Counted from the stretch's first letter, positions 1-4,887 are shown. The stretch is 5,601 bases of DNA from Trichodesmium sp. jk18x7bins.61 (GCA_022822685.1 JAJEAQ010000391.1:1-5601); one strand, 5' to 3'. Program-made: numbers and translations. The notes: generated by a model from the sequence alone, not told the origin.

Positions 1-1
1 A

Positions 2-127
2 AGGAAAGAATTTCCTCGATTGCTTAAACTGCCTACTCTTTGGACACCTAGCTTTTTCTGTGCAACGACCCTTACCGTTTCTGTTGAAGCGGTAAGGAAG
101 TATATGGAGAGCCTTCCCGGAAAGTAA
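2..127 (+). CDS. tnpA: IS200/IS605-family Y1 transposase TnpA, C-terminal 41 residues (cut by window edge)
   Basis: The open frame entering at position 2 and ending at TAA 125-127 encodes the typical tail of a small HUH/Y1 transposase: a KEFP...LW.PS(Y/F)F block (LPTLWTPSFF, codons 29-58) followed by a VS.E.V.KY helix (VSVEAVRKYMES). Family members are ~130-155 residues, so the HUH motif lies off the window. Known for the family: TnpA cuts and rejoins single-stranded DNA at hairpin ends through a C-terminal tyrosine; here Y at 101-103 is the expected nucleophile. In characterised members (IS608 numbering, from memory) a metal-binding Gln sits four residues after it, typically in YIEEQ. Here that position is Leu (YMESL), which may mean a weakened or dead enzyme. 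The element's structured right end overlaps the last codons. The match is by motif recognition, and I am fairly sure of the family. Confidence 0.8.
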   Translation, partial: RKEFPRLLKLPTLWTPSFFCATTLTVSVEAVRKYMESLPGK

Positions 128-153
128 CGCCGGGATAAATCTCGCGGGTCGTT
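64..153 (+). repeat. Branched inverted-repeat structure at IS right end
   Basis: Outer stem AACGACCC (64-71) pairs perfectly with GGGTCGTT (146-153). It encloses hairpin CTTACCG/CGGTAAG (71-77 with 90-96, 12-nt loop) and hairpin CCCGG/CCGGG (116-120 with 130-134, 9-nt loop), giving a three-way-junction fold; C71 can pair with only one partner. Most of it overlaps tnpA codons. Subterminal hairpins are what Y1 transposases recognise. A structured RNA read from this end is possible but not shown. Confidence 0.6.
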
Positions 154-201
154 ATTCAACCAGCTGTTAAAACTTCTGGTCTCCTTCCTCCCGTTCTTTT
201 T

Positions 202-450
202 TTGGTTTATGGGTTGCGTCGGGCATTGGCGATCGCAGGTAGTGAAAGTCAAGTGATTAGTTTGTGGAAGGTGGATGATTTGGCAACAAAAGAGTTGATG
301 GTGAAGTATTATCAGGGTGTGTTGGGTAAGCAGGGGCGATCGCAAGCCTTAAGAGAAGCACAGTTAGAGATGTTGGCAACTGCGGGATATGAACATCCGT
401 TTTTTTGGGCATCATTTATTCCTTCTGGAGATTGGCGAGCAGTGAATTAG
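202..450 (+). pseudogene. CHAT-domain protein remnant, C-terminal ~82 residues
   Basis: The frame carries the conserved end of cyanobacterial CHAT (caspase HetF-associated with TPRs) proteins: GLRRALAIAGSESQV, SLWKVDD (residues ~5-27), a YY...L..G.....ALR.AQ helix, then HPFFWASFIPSGDW before a TAG stop. CHAT is a C14-like cysteine peptidase fold. Its catalytic His and the Cys of the S-A-C motif lie upstream of the part present here, so this fragment cannot be an active protease. The usual G-E-G codons before VYG are missing and replaced by IS-flanking pyrimidine-rich DNA. No ribosome binding site precedes the possible TTG at 202, and the frame is closed by TAA at 136-138. Two HIP1 octamers lie inside it. 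I infer that the IS split a longer CHAT gene; the 5' part may lie left of the window. Confidence 0.8.
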
Positions 451-557
451 ATATCTCTGAACAAGAATTTAGGGAAGTTATACCACTCCCCTTCTGGGCT
501 AGCAAGATGCTTGCACTGGAGATTCCCCTTTTCTCCTGCTATCTTAGTCATAAGTGT

Positions 558-712
558 ATAATACCAATTACTAAAAACTTTGATGTACGAGTATTTTTTA
601 TTTCCCAATACTATATATAGTCCCTACTCCCCGATATTTGGTGATTTGGTGATTTTACCGCTTATTTTTTGCCCCTAGCAAGCATAGCATTCTTTTTGAT
701 AATTGGTATAAT
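558..712. repeat. MITE-like element with ~20-bp terminal inverted repeats
   Basis: The left arm 558-577 (core ATACCAATTA) matches the reverse complement of 693-712 (core TAATTGGTAT) at 17 of 20 positions, with AAAAA runs on the inner sides. The ~155-bp unit has no coding capacity and contains a perfect 8-bp tandem ATTTGGTG (636-643, 644-651). No clear target duplication is visible; the outer flanks are similar TATAATA-type sequence. Non-autonomous MITE is inferred from size and ends only. Confidence 0.5.
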
Positions 713-718
713 AGGCTC

Positions 719-770
719 GTAGTTGCGATGTCGCAACCAAAATATATCTCTAGCGCGGCATCGCAACTAC
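719..770. repeat. Long hairpin repeat (GTAGTTGCGATG / CATCGCAACTAC)
   Basis: GTAGTTGCGATG (719-730) and CATCGCAACTAC (759-770) are perfectly complementary. The stem extends inward to 734/755 with one T.G pair, giving ~16 bp with a 20-nt loop. It looks like one of the dispersed palindromic repeats common between cyanobacterial genes. An independent role such as a terminator is unlikely because no T-run follows directly on either side of the stem. Confidence 0.6.
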
Positions 771-786
771 AAACCAAATTTTTTTG

Positions 787-940
787 ATTTAAACCTCGCC
801 CTTACGGGCGGAGTCTTATTAGAGACTGTTTGTCAAGTAAATATTAAGATAGCTAAAGTTTTTAATTATAGTGGGTTACGGCGGACAACGAAAAATCTTT
901 ATTTAAACCCCGCCGGGGCGGGCGAGGTCTTATATGAGGA
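787..940 (+). repeat. Pair of ~40-bp imperfect direct repeats with GC-rich hairpins
   Basis: The unit ATTTAAACC-CGCC-GGGCG-GTCTTAT is present at 787-825 and again at 901-940, about 75% identical by eye, in the same orientation. Each copy has a short GC hairpin: CGCCC-TTAC-GGGCG (797-810) in the first and CCCGC-CGGG-GCGGG (909-922) in the second. The hairpin sequences differ while pairing is kept. The spacer between them holds a GTGGGTTACGGCGGA block that looks repetitive too. Confidence 0.5.
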
Positions 941-995
941 TATATCGACCCCATGGCCCACCCTACGTAAGAATTTAATCTTAGTTTGACAAACA
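827..995. repeat. Inverted-repeat-bounded unit (TGTTTGTCAA arms)
   Basis: TGTTTGTCAA at 827-836 is perfectly inverted as TTGACAAACA at 986-995, and weaker matching continues ~10 bp on both sides of each core. The resulting ~170-bp unit lies over the second copy of the direct repeat, so the elements look nested or overlapping. It could be a second small non-autonomous element; the evidence is only the arms. Confidence 0.4.
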
Positions 996-1027
996 ATTTC
1001 TTAGAGGGCTAAAGCCCAACTACAAAC

Positions 1028-1033
1028 AAGGAG
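1028..1033 (+). promoter_or_regulatory. Ribosome binding site of the Uma2 gene
   Basis: AAGGAG lies 6 nt before ATG 1040-1042, an ideal spacing. This marks ATG 1040 as the ancestral start although its frame now closes at TGA 1082-1084. The in-frame TTG at 1044 is 10 nt from the same site. Confidence 0.75.
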
Positions 1034-1576
1034 AAAATTATGATTGCTGAAGCACAAAATTCTCTATCAAAAAATAACTCCTGAAGAATACTTAGAAGGG
1101 GAAGCACAGCAGGAATTTCGCCATGAATATGTCGGTGGTGAAATTTTAGCGATGACTGGGAGTAGTATTCCTCATAATGACATTACTATTAACTTCTTGA
1201 TAGCCCTAAGATCCCATATACGTCAAAGAGGCTGTCGAATTAATGTGCCGGATGTGAAAGTTCAGGCTCCTAAGAACAATCGTTATTTTTATCCTGATTT
1301 AGTTATTACTTGCAACACTGATGACTTAAAATCCCGCAAATTTATTCAACATCCTACGGTGATTGTTGAAGTTCTTTCGCCAAGTACAGAGGGGTATGAT
1401 CACGGTGATAAGTTTAAGTATTATCGTCAGATTTTGAGTTTGCAAGAGTATGTTTTAGTCGATTCAGGATCAATATCTGTTGAGATTTATCAACGTGGTG
1501 AGGGTAAAATGTGGCTTTATTCTGCATATACAGAGGGAGAATCGGGCGGGTCAGGTGGCCGACCCCGGTCGGAGCT

Positions 1577-1619
1577 TTCATGTAGCGAAGCTAAAAGGGT
1601 TTTAGCTTCGCTACATGAA
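1577..1619. repeat. Perfect 20-bp hairpin with 3-nt loop
   Basis: Arm 1577-1596 (TTCATGTAGCGAAGC... ) is exactly complementary to 1600-1619, with GGG as the loop. The second arm supplies the last codons and, just after it, the TAG stop (1620-1622) of the truncated Uma2 frame. No T-run follows, so it is not a standard terminator. Confidence 0.8.
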
Positions 1620-1707
1620 TAGTCAACAACGCGTGACTGTGTTCACCTTTCCATCTCTTTCCCTGTTGATCAATTCCACTTAATCCCTAGTGGGTGAGCA
1701 TACTTTT

Positions 1708-1741
1708 CGGCAAAAATGGTAAGGCCTTACCTTTTTGGCCG
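1708..1741. repeat. 34-bp near-perfect palindrome around GGTAAGGCCTTACC
   Basis: The centre GGTAAGGCCTTACC (1718-1731) is a perfect 14-bp palindrome. Pairing continues outward to CGGC.../...GCCG at 1708-1741, with 15 of 17 arm positions complementary (mismatches at 1717/1732 and 1712/1737). There is no loop at the centre, so on DNA it is a cruciform-type dyad. Confidence 0.7.
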
Positions 1742-1965
1742 GCGACCTGTTGAGCCTGTCGCCGAAAACGGGGTTTGCATTCGGACTGTTTCATTGCTTA
1801 CTTGAGCCAGTCGCGCGACCAGAACAAGAGTAACCGGACTCATAGAGTCTTTTCCGTGTAGGCTCGGGGTGAAAATCCCTAGGGGACTCAGTGTCCCATT
1901 TCAGGCGACCAGTTGCCTCCAAGAGTCGGAGCTTTCTTATGTCGGCGACAGGCTCAACAGGTCGC
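1742..1965. repeat. Perfect 24-bp inverted repeat bounding a 224-bp unit
   Basis: Arm 1742-1765 (GCGACCTGTTGAGCCTGTCG...) is the exact reverse complement of 1942-1965. Each arm also folds on itself; the left one pairs CGGCGAC (1740-1746) with GTCGCCG (1758-1764). The right arm ends two bases before Uma2 homology resumes, so it may be the real right end of the inserted element. The core word TTGAGCCTGTCG recurs near the window's right edge. Confidence 0.7.
1815..1917 (+). other. Run of consecutive short hairpins, structured-RNA-like
   Basis: After GCGACCAGAAC (1815-1825) come four hairpins in a row: GACTC-ATA-GAGTC (1837-1849), GGG...CCC around GTGAAAAT (1867-1879), GGGAC-TCAGT-GTCCC (1883-1897) and GGCGAC/GTTGCC (1904-1917). 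Such packing suggests an RNA that folds. The opening GCGACC..GAAC...AACCG.GAC resembles the sequence at 5453, and both could be group II intron domain I debris. No domain V is recognisable here, so the assignment is tentative. Confidence 0.35.
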
Positions 1966-2055
1966 GCATTACATTATCTAGTATTGAATTTAATTGTCCC
2001 CCTGGAAGTTTTGTACGAAGGGATTAGCTTTAACTCTGAGCAAGAGCAACCATAG

Positions 2056-2498
2056 ATATAATGTAAATTTGAATCCTCCTCACCGCGCATCAAAGATTAT
2101 AGATGGGAATTCCTTATAGACTTTAACTAGCCAATTTCCAGAGGCTAGCTAACGTAACCGGGATACGGGCGTGTTTGAGAGGAAGTTTCTGCAGACAAAA
2201 CTCTAATAAACTTGGTATCACCCATAATCACAGCGTACCAATATCTAGCACCTATATTGTATGAGGCAGAATCGAAGATTATAGGTGGGGACTGCGCTCA
2301 ACGTTTGTTCATATTTTAGAGGAGAACTTTAACCACGAATCAACCGCAGGAGGGAAGTTGAAAAACCGATATATAGAAAGCTCTCAACCTTAAACAGCTT
2401 GATCGTGTTCATCCGTCGCTTGAAACATTCTTGCTCTCAACTTCGCTTTTGGGTAAAATTATATCTAAAATCTATAATATAAAATCTAAAGTAAAAAT
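2056..2498. other. Non-coding stretch between Uma2 remnant and Sua5-family gene
   Basis: No open frame or RNA gene is recognisable in these 443 bp. Visible structure: dyad TTA.CTAGCC/GGCTAG.TAA (2123-2152), inverted repeat CACCTATA/TATAGGTG (2249-2256 with 2280-2287), and a 22-bp direct repeat with core AAGATTATAG at 2089-2110 and 2271-2292 (18 of 22 identical, all four differences being transitions). GAAGTTGA (2353-2360) is inverted at about 2437-2444. The last ~50 bp are very AT-rich and probably hold the promoter of the next gene. Confidence 0.5.
2449..2478 (+). promoter_or_regulatory. Possible sigma-70 promoter for the Sua5-family gene
   Basis: TATAAT (2473-2478) is a perfect -10 hexamer about 20 nt before ATG 2499. 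The only -35 candidate at 18 bp is the weak TTGGGT (2449-2454). The surrounding AT-richness makes a chance TATAAT likely. Confidence 0.3.
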
Positions 2499-3155
2499 AT
2501 GGCAATCTTCTACGAACTTCATCCTGATACACCCCAACCAAGGCGCATAGAGAAAATTATAAACGCTCTCAAAGATGGGGCTGTTATGCTCTATCCGACT
2601 GATACTGTTTACGCAATAGGTTGTAACCTCTCTGTCAAATCTGCTGTAGAGCGGGTGAGGAAAATTAAGCAACTATCTAATGATAAGCCCTTGACATTCC
2701 TTTGTTCGTCTTCGTCCAACATCGCCAATTATGCCATCGTGAGTGACTCAGCCTACCGAATTGTTAAACGTTTAATTCCTGGCCCTTACACATTTGTGCT
2801 GCCAGCCACAAAGTTAGTACCACGATTGGTGATGAGCCCTAAGCGTAAAACAACAGGTATTCGAGTCCCTCACAATCATACTTGCTTAGGCCTATTAGAG
2901 GCTTTAGGCAATCCCATTATTTCGACATCGGCTCATATTACCAGCGATGCCGAAGGAATGGCCCCAGTCAAGATAGAAAGAGTCACTGGTAAAGCAGAAT
3001 TATTTGATTGTCTAGAAGGTTTAGTAGATATAATTGTAGATGATGGTTCGGAGCCTGGATATCAGGTGTCCACCATCCTTGACTTAACTACACAACAACC
3101 AAATCTGATTCGGCAAGGTCGTGGAGTGGAAAAAGTAACAGCTCTAATTGGCTGA
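2499..3155 (+). CDS. Sua5/YciO/YrdC/YwlC-family protein, YciO-like (threonylcarbamoyl-AMP synthase fold)
   Basis: This 218-residue protein is one complete YrdC-type domain. Family motifs: YPTDTVYAIGC (residues 32-42), KIK.....KPL (55-65), PGPYTFVLPATK (94-105), GIRVP (120-124) and ISTSA (141-145). Sua5/TsaC enzymes make L-threonylcarbamoyl-AMP from threonine, bicarbonate and ATP for tRNA t6A37 synthesis in the cytoplasm. The GPYTF.L.ATK...R......RKT.G.RVP pattern and the lack of the C-terminal Sua5 domain fit the YciO branch, whose members may not be the main t6A enzyme; I leave the gene symbol blank for that reason. ATG 2499 begins MAIFYELHP, which suits cyanobacterial homologues, but there is no clear Shine-Dalgarno, only AAAG. 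The gene stands alone: a gene-free 443 bp precedes it and an intrinsic terminator follows 20 bp after the stop. Confidence 0.9.
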   Translation: MAIFYELHPDTPQPRRIEKIINALKDGAVMLYPTDTVYAIGCNLSVKSAVERVRKIKQLSNDKPLTFLCSSSSNIANYAIVSDSAYRIVKRLIPGPYTFVLPATKLVPRLVMSPKRKTTGIRVPHNHTCLGLLEALGNPIISTSAHITSDAEGMAPVKIERVTGKAELFDCLEGLVDIIVDDGSEPGYQVSTILDLTTQQPNLIRQGRGVEKVTALIG

Positions 3156-3172
3156 AATCAGAAACAACTCAA

Positions 3173-3233
3173 AAGATGACAGTGCCACTTATCTATTTGG
3201 AACACAAATGGCACTGTCATTTTAGGTTTTTAT
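3173..3233 (+). terminator. Rho-independent terminator after the Sua5-family gene
   Basis: ATGACAGTGCCA (3176-3187) pairs perfectly with TGGCACTGTCAT (3209-3220), and flanking AA/TT extends the stem. The loop is 21 nt, longer than usual. A T-rich tail (TTTTAGGTTTTT) follows. It starts 17 bp after the TGA, so it closes this transcript and separates it from hetZ. Confidence 0.7.
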
Positions 3234-3555
3234 AGTTACAGTTTTCAAATTGTCACAATTGCTTTGATTTGAATGGTTTTGTGAAAAAAATTCTGATTCC
3301 TAATGTATATTTACCTTTCATCTGTTTAGGGTGGAGAATCCGGAAAATATATCTCAAATAGTGAGTTGCAAAATTGGCTATTAGTAGTAAAACCACATCA
3401 TAAAAGTGTAACTTTCCTTTGTAATTAGCTTAGTGAATTTTTCTATAGTTATAAGTGTAGAGAGAAGAAACAAATCACACAAGTTTCAACCACAACTAAT
3501 CACTCTACATTTTACTTTCGTACACTTAGCGTACATTATCCAGAGGAAAAATAAA
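3234..3555 (+). promoter_or_regulatory. Upstream region of hetZ, no gene
   Basis: About 320 AT-rich bp should carry hetZ control signals. AATTGTCACAATT (3248-3260) is a perfect 13-bp odd palindrome, operator-like but with no known factor. A weak promoter candidate is TATAGT (3444-3449) with TTGTAA (3419-3424), spacing 19. GTAC at 3520-3523 and 3531-3534 frames a small dyad close to the start. In Anabaena hetZ is known to be activated by HetR through a GC-rich palindrome; I do not find a match to that type of site here. Confidence 0.4.
3542..3547 (+). promoter_or_regulatory. Ribosome binding site of hetZ
   Basis: AGAGGA lies 8 nt before ATG 3556. It decides the start: the longer frame from GTG 3433 has no such signal and would add 41 residues of non-conserved, low-complexity sequence. 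Confidence 0.7.
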
Positions 3556-4797
3556 ATGACTGTTCAAACTGCTAACTGCCCCAACTCCTTAATTAGGAAT
3601 TCTGCTATCGCTCCAGAAGTTAACAATAGCCCAGTTGAAGATTACACCACAAATAATGTTGTAGAAATGAGTACTGATGCCTTGGCTGCTGTAGTTTTGA
3701 AAGAATTGCAAAGTGCTTTGAAAATGAAGCCTGGAAAAGCTGAAACTGTAGCCATGCGCATAGCAAAAGAAGTAGAACGAATTTGTCAAAAGAGTAATCG
3801 GATTCAAAATTCTGGTGATGTTAGTTCTTGGCAACTTAGTTTAGCACGCCATAGGTTACAAAAATGTTTGCAATACTATAAACTTGGCTCTAAGCAAGGT
3901 CGGGTAGAATTACATTCTCTGCTGGCTTCTATGATTTATCGTCACATTACTTCTTTTGCAACTCCATTAAATTTCCAAGGTCGCTATAACTTAATTGAGG
4001 ATTTCTTACAAGGATTTTATATTGAGTCTCTGCGAGCTTTCCGTCGGGAACATAGTCTTGAGATAGACTACACTCCTAAAGTCAAGTTAGAATTGGCAGA
4101 ATATATGGCTTTTACTGAGCAGTATGCCAAGCGCCAAATTGGTTTACCTGGTCGCAATCGTCAAAGATTAATTGTACTTAGGGCTCAGGGTTTTGCTAAG
4201 GGTCAACCTCCTGAAACTGCTATCGATATTGAAATGGCGGTTGAGTCTCCTAAAGGTGAAGATGCAGAAGTTTATAGTCGTTCTTCTGCTGTGCAACAAG
4301 TAAGGGAGCAAATGGTTTATGAAACAGTTGATCCGGCTGAGGCTGTATTGCGCGATCGCGTAATTTCTGAATTAATCAATTACTTTGAGGCTCATGGTCA
4401 AGATCAATGTATTGATTATCTACGTTTAAAACTACAAGACTATCAAGCGTCTGATATTGATCAGGAGTTGGGCTTAACTGCTCGTCAACGGGATTATTTA
4501 CAGCAACGTTTTAAGTATCATGTAGAAAAGTTTGCTCGTTCTCAAAATTGGAAGTTAGTACATCAATGGTTAGGTGCTGACATTGACCAAAGACTGGGTA
4601 TGACTTCTGAGCAATGGGAAGCTTTCTTAGCAACTCTTTCTCCTGAGCAACAACAAATTTTACAACTTAAGCGGGCTGGTGAAGATGAACAAGCGATCGC
4701 GACCATAATCAAATGTACTCCTAAACAATTACAAAAACGTTGGGCAAAACTGTTAGAGCTGGCTTGGGTTTTTCGCAATAGGGATCAAAATTCATAG
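3556..4797 (+). CDS. hetZ: HetZ family protein (heterocyst differentiation / trichome regulator)
   Basis: The 413-residue product is close to Anabaena HetZ (~401). Motifs I recognise as HetZ-family: ARHRLQKCLQYYKLGS..GRVELHS (residues ~97-121), EDFLQ.FY.ESLRAFRRE (~148-165), LELAEYMAFTEQYAKR (~178-193), LPGR..QRLIVLRAQ.F (~197-213), QPPET..DIE, and LGLT.RQRDYLQQRFKYH in the second half. The last ~50 residues (LSPEQQQILQLK...AIATIIKCTPKQLQKRWAKLLELAW) look like a helix-turn-helix of the sigma region 4 type, so DNA binding is plausible. In Anabaena, HetZ acts early in heterocyst commitment together with HetR and PatU3, and the family also occurs in filamentous species without heterocysts. The first ~40 residues are variable. 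It has a separate promoter region and good RBS. A HetZ-like paralogue rather than the true orthologue is possible, since no patU gene follows. Two HIP1 octamers lie in the coding region. Confidence 0.8.
   Translation: MTVQTANCPNSLIRNSAIAPEVNNSPVEDYTTNNVVEMSTDALAAVVLKELQSALKMKPGKAETVAMRIAKEVERICQKSNRIQNSGDVSSWQLSLARHRLQKCLQYYKLGSKQGRVELHSLLASMIYRHITSFATPLNFQGRYNLIEDFLQGFYIESLRAFRREHSLEIDYTPKVKLELAEYMAFTEQYAKRQIGLPGRNRQRLIVLRAQGFAKGQPPETAIDIEMAVESPKGEDAEVYSRSSAVQQVREQMVYETVDPAEAVLRDRVISELINYFEAHGQDQCIDYLRLKLQDYQASDIDQELGLTARQRDYLQQRFKYHVEKFARSQNWKLVHQWLGADIDQRLGMTSEQWEAFLATLSPEQQQILQLKRAGEDEQAIATIIKCTPKQLQKRWAKLLELAWVFRNRDQNS
4352..4359. repeat. HIP1 octamer GCGATCGC (one of four)
   Basis: The cyanobacterial HIP1 palindrome occurs here and at 229-236, 336-343 and 4693-4700. 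All four are inside gene or ex-gene DNA (CHAT remnant, hetZ); none is in the repeat-rich gaps or the Uma2 insertion. Confidence 0.9.
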
Positions 4798-4870
4798 GGT
4801 ATTTAAAATGAAACAGATTCTTTTTACTTATCCGCCCATTTACTATCTGGGTAATCCTACTTCTTCCTAT

Positions 4871-4887
4871 GGTGGGCAATGCCCATC
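4871..4887 (+). terminator. Possible terminator after hetZ
   Basis: GGTGGGC (4871-4877) pairs with GCCCATC (4881-4887), one G.T pair, 3-nt loop, followed by a T-rich but interrupted tail (TATTTATTTTTATTC). It lies 74 bp after the hetZ stop. The sequence GTGGGCAATGCCCA is also a common cyanobacterial dispersed-repeat word, so its presence may have nothing to do with termination. Confidence 0.35.

Larger units (their letters stand above)
1..201 (+). mobile_element. Right end of an IS200/IS605-family element inserted in a CHAT gene
   Basis: The tnpA tail is followed by foldable DNA, then CHAT-protein homology resumes abruptly at about 202-204 (VYGLRRAL...). The right boundary is uncertain. TTCAAC at 155-160, just after the large stem, resembles family right-cleavage sites. 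However, recognisable CHAT sequence starts only ~40 bp later, and the hairpin ACCAG/CTGGT (159-163 with 176-180) plus a pyrimidine run fills the gap. The element therefore ends somewhere between 160 and ~203. This family makes no target duplication, so none is expected. The left end is outside the window. Confidence 0.65.
451..1039. other. Intergenic repeat patchwork, no gene
   Basis: About 590 bp between the CHAT remnant and the Uma2 start hold no credible coding sequence. The contents are listed separately: a MITE-like element, a 16-bp hairpin, a duplicated unit with GC-rich hairpins, a ~170-bp inverted-repeat unit and a small GGGCT/AGCCC hairpin (1006-1010 with 1013-1017). The 11-mer CAACTACAAAC occurs twice (764-774 and 1017-1027), just after the first hairpin and just before the Uma2 ribosome binding site. 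A short dyad GCAAG/CTTGC lies at 502-514. Confidence 0.7.
1545..1967. mobile_element. ~423-bp hairpin-rich insertion in the Uma2 gene
   Basis: The limits are inferred from where Uma2 homology stops (codon 1542-1544) and resumes (1968), so they are good to a few bases. The insert is visibly more GC-rich than its surroundings, encodes no transposase and is almost entirely dyads: GTCGG-type hairpin CCGACC/GGTCGG (1559-1572), a 20-bp hairpin, a 34-bp near-palindrome, a 24-bp inverted repeat and a hairpin run. The 12-mer GTCGGAGCTTTC occurs near both ends (1568-1579 and 1925-1936). No clean target duplication is seen; TCGGGC at the left and TCGCGC at the right are only similar. It may be a composite of several small repeats or an intron fragment. 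Confidence 0.6.
1040..2055 (+). pseudogene. Uma2-family (DUF820) nuclease-fold gene, broken by two frameshifts and an insertion
   Basis: Uma2 proteins have a PD-(D/E)xK-like restriction-endonuclease fold; the cellular role of these very numerous cyanobacterial genes is unclear. The main frame shows TPEEYLE, the HEYV.GEI.AMTG..I.HN block, YFYPDL (Asp) and VEVLSPST (Glu), then DKF.YYRQI..L.EYVLVD, which is the family signature. Three defects are visible. (1) ATG 1040 with its good RBS starts MIAEAQ but is out of frame; removing one A of the A4 run 1056-1059 gives MIAEAQILYQKITPEEY. (2) Homology stops after YTEGES (1544) and resumes at 1968 as ITLSSIEFNCP. (3) One extra C in the C5 run 1998-2002 separates that from LEVLYEGISF..., which ends at TAG 2053-2055. 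Repairing all three gives 168 + 28 = 196 residues, normal for the family. A 192-residue TTG-started frame (1044-1622) survives, with ~25 foreign residues supplied by the insertion. I think the gene is dead, but expression of that frame is not excluded. Confidence 0.8.

Noticed and set aside
405..620. 71-residue open frame overlapping the CHAT remnant end
   Set aside because: It is the out-of-frame shadow of conserved CHAT codons and then AT-rich intergenic and MITE-like DNA.
723..989. 88-residue open frame on the + strand
   Set aside because: It runs through the hairpin, direct repeats and inverted repeat, has no ribosome binding site and no recognisable domain.
1866..1897. Cobalamin-riboswitch-like GGTGAAAATCC followed by CAGTG
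   Set aside because: Only the short word matches; the full B12 box and the surrounding conserved helices are absent, and no B12 gene follows.
1850..1900. Group II intron domain V
   Set aside because: The GTGAAAAT hairpin superficially resembles the GAAA-capped stem, but the conserved AGC/GTT catalytic triad arrangement is not present.
451..2498. tRNA, tmRNA, RNase P or other housekeeping RNA gene in the long gaps
   Set aside because: No T-loop with acceptor pairing, no tmRNA or RNase P signature words found on reading both strands.
2472..2672. Minus-strand open frame over the Sua5-family 5' end
   Set aside because: It is antisense to a clearly conserved gene and shows no family motifs; the same holds for the minus-strand frames at 3589-3834 and 4563-4778 inside hetZ.
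3520..3534. NtcA-like box GTA...TAC before hetZ
   Set aside because: The spacing is 9 nt instead of the consensus 8, and it lies too close to the start codon to serve as a normal activator site.
3433..3555. GTG 3433 as hetZ start
   Set aside because: No ribosome binding site, and the extra residues are not HetZ-like; ATG 3556 has AGAGGA at good spacing.
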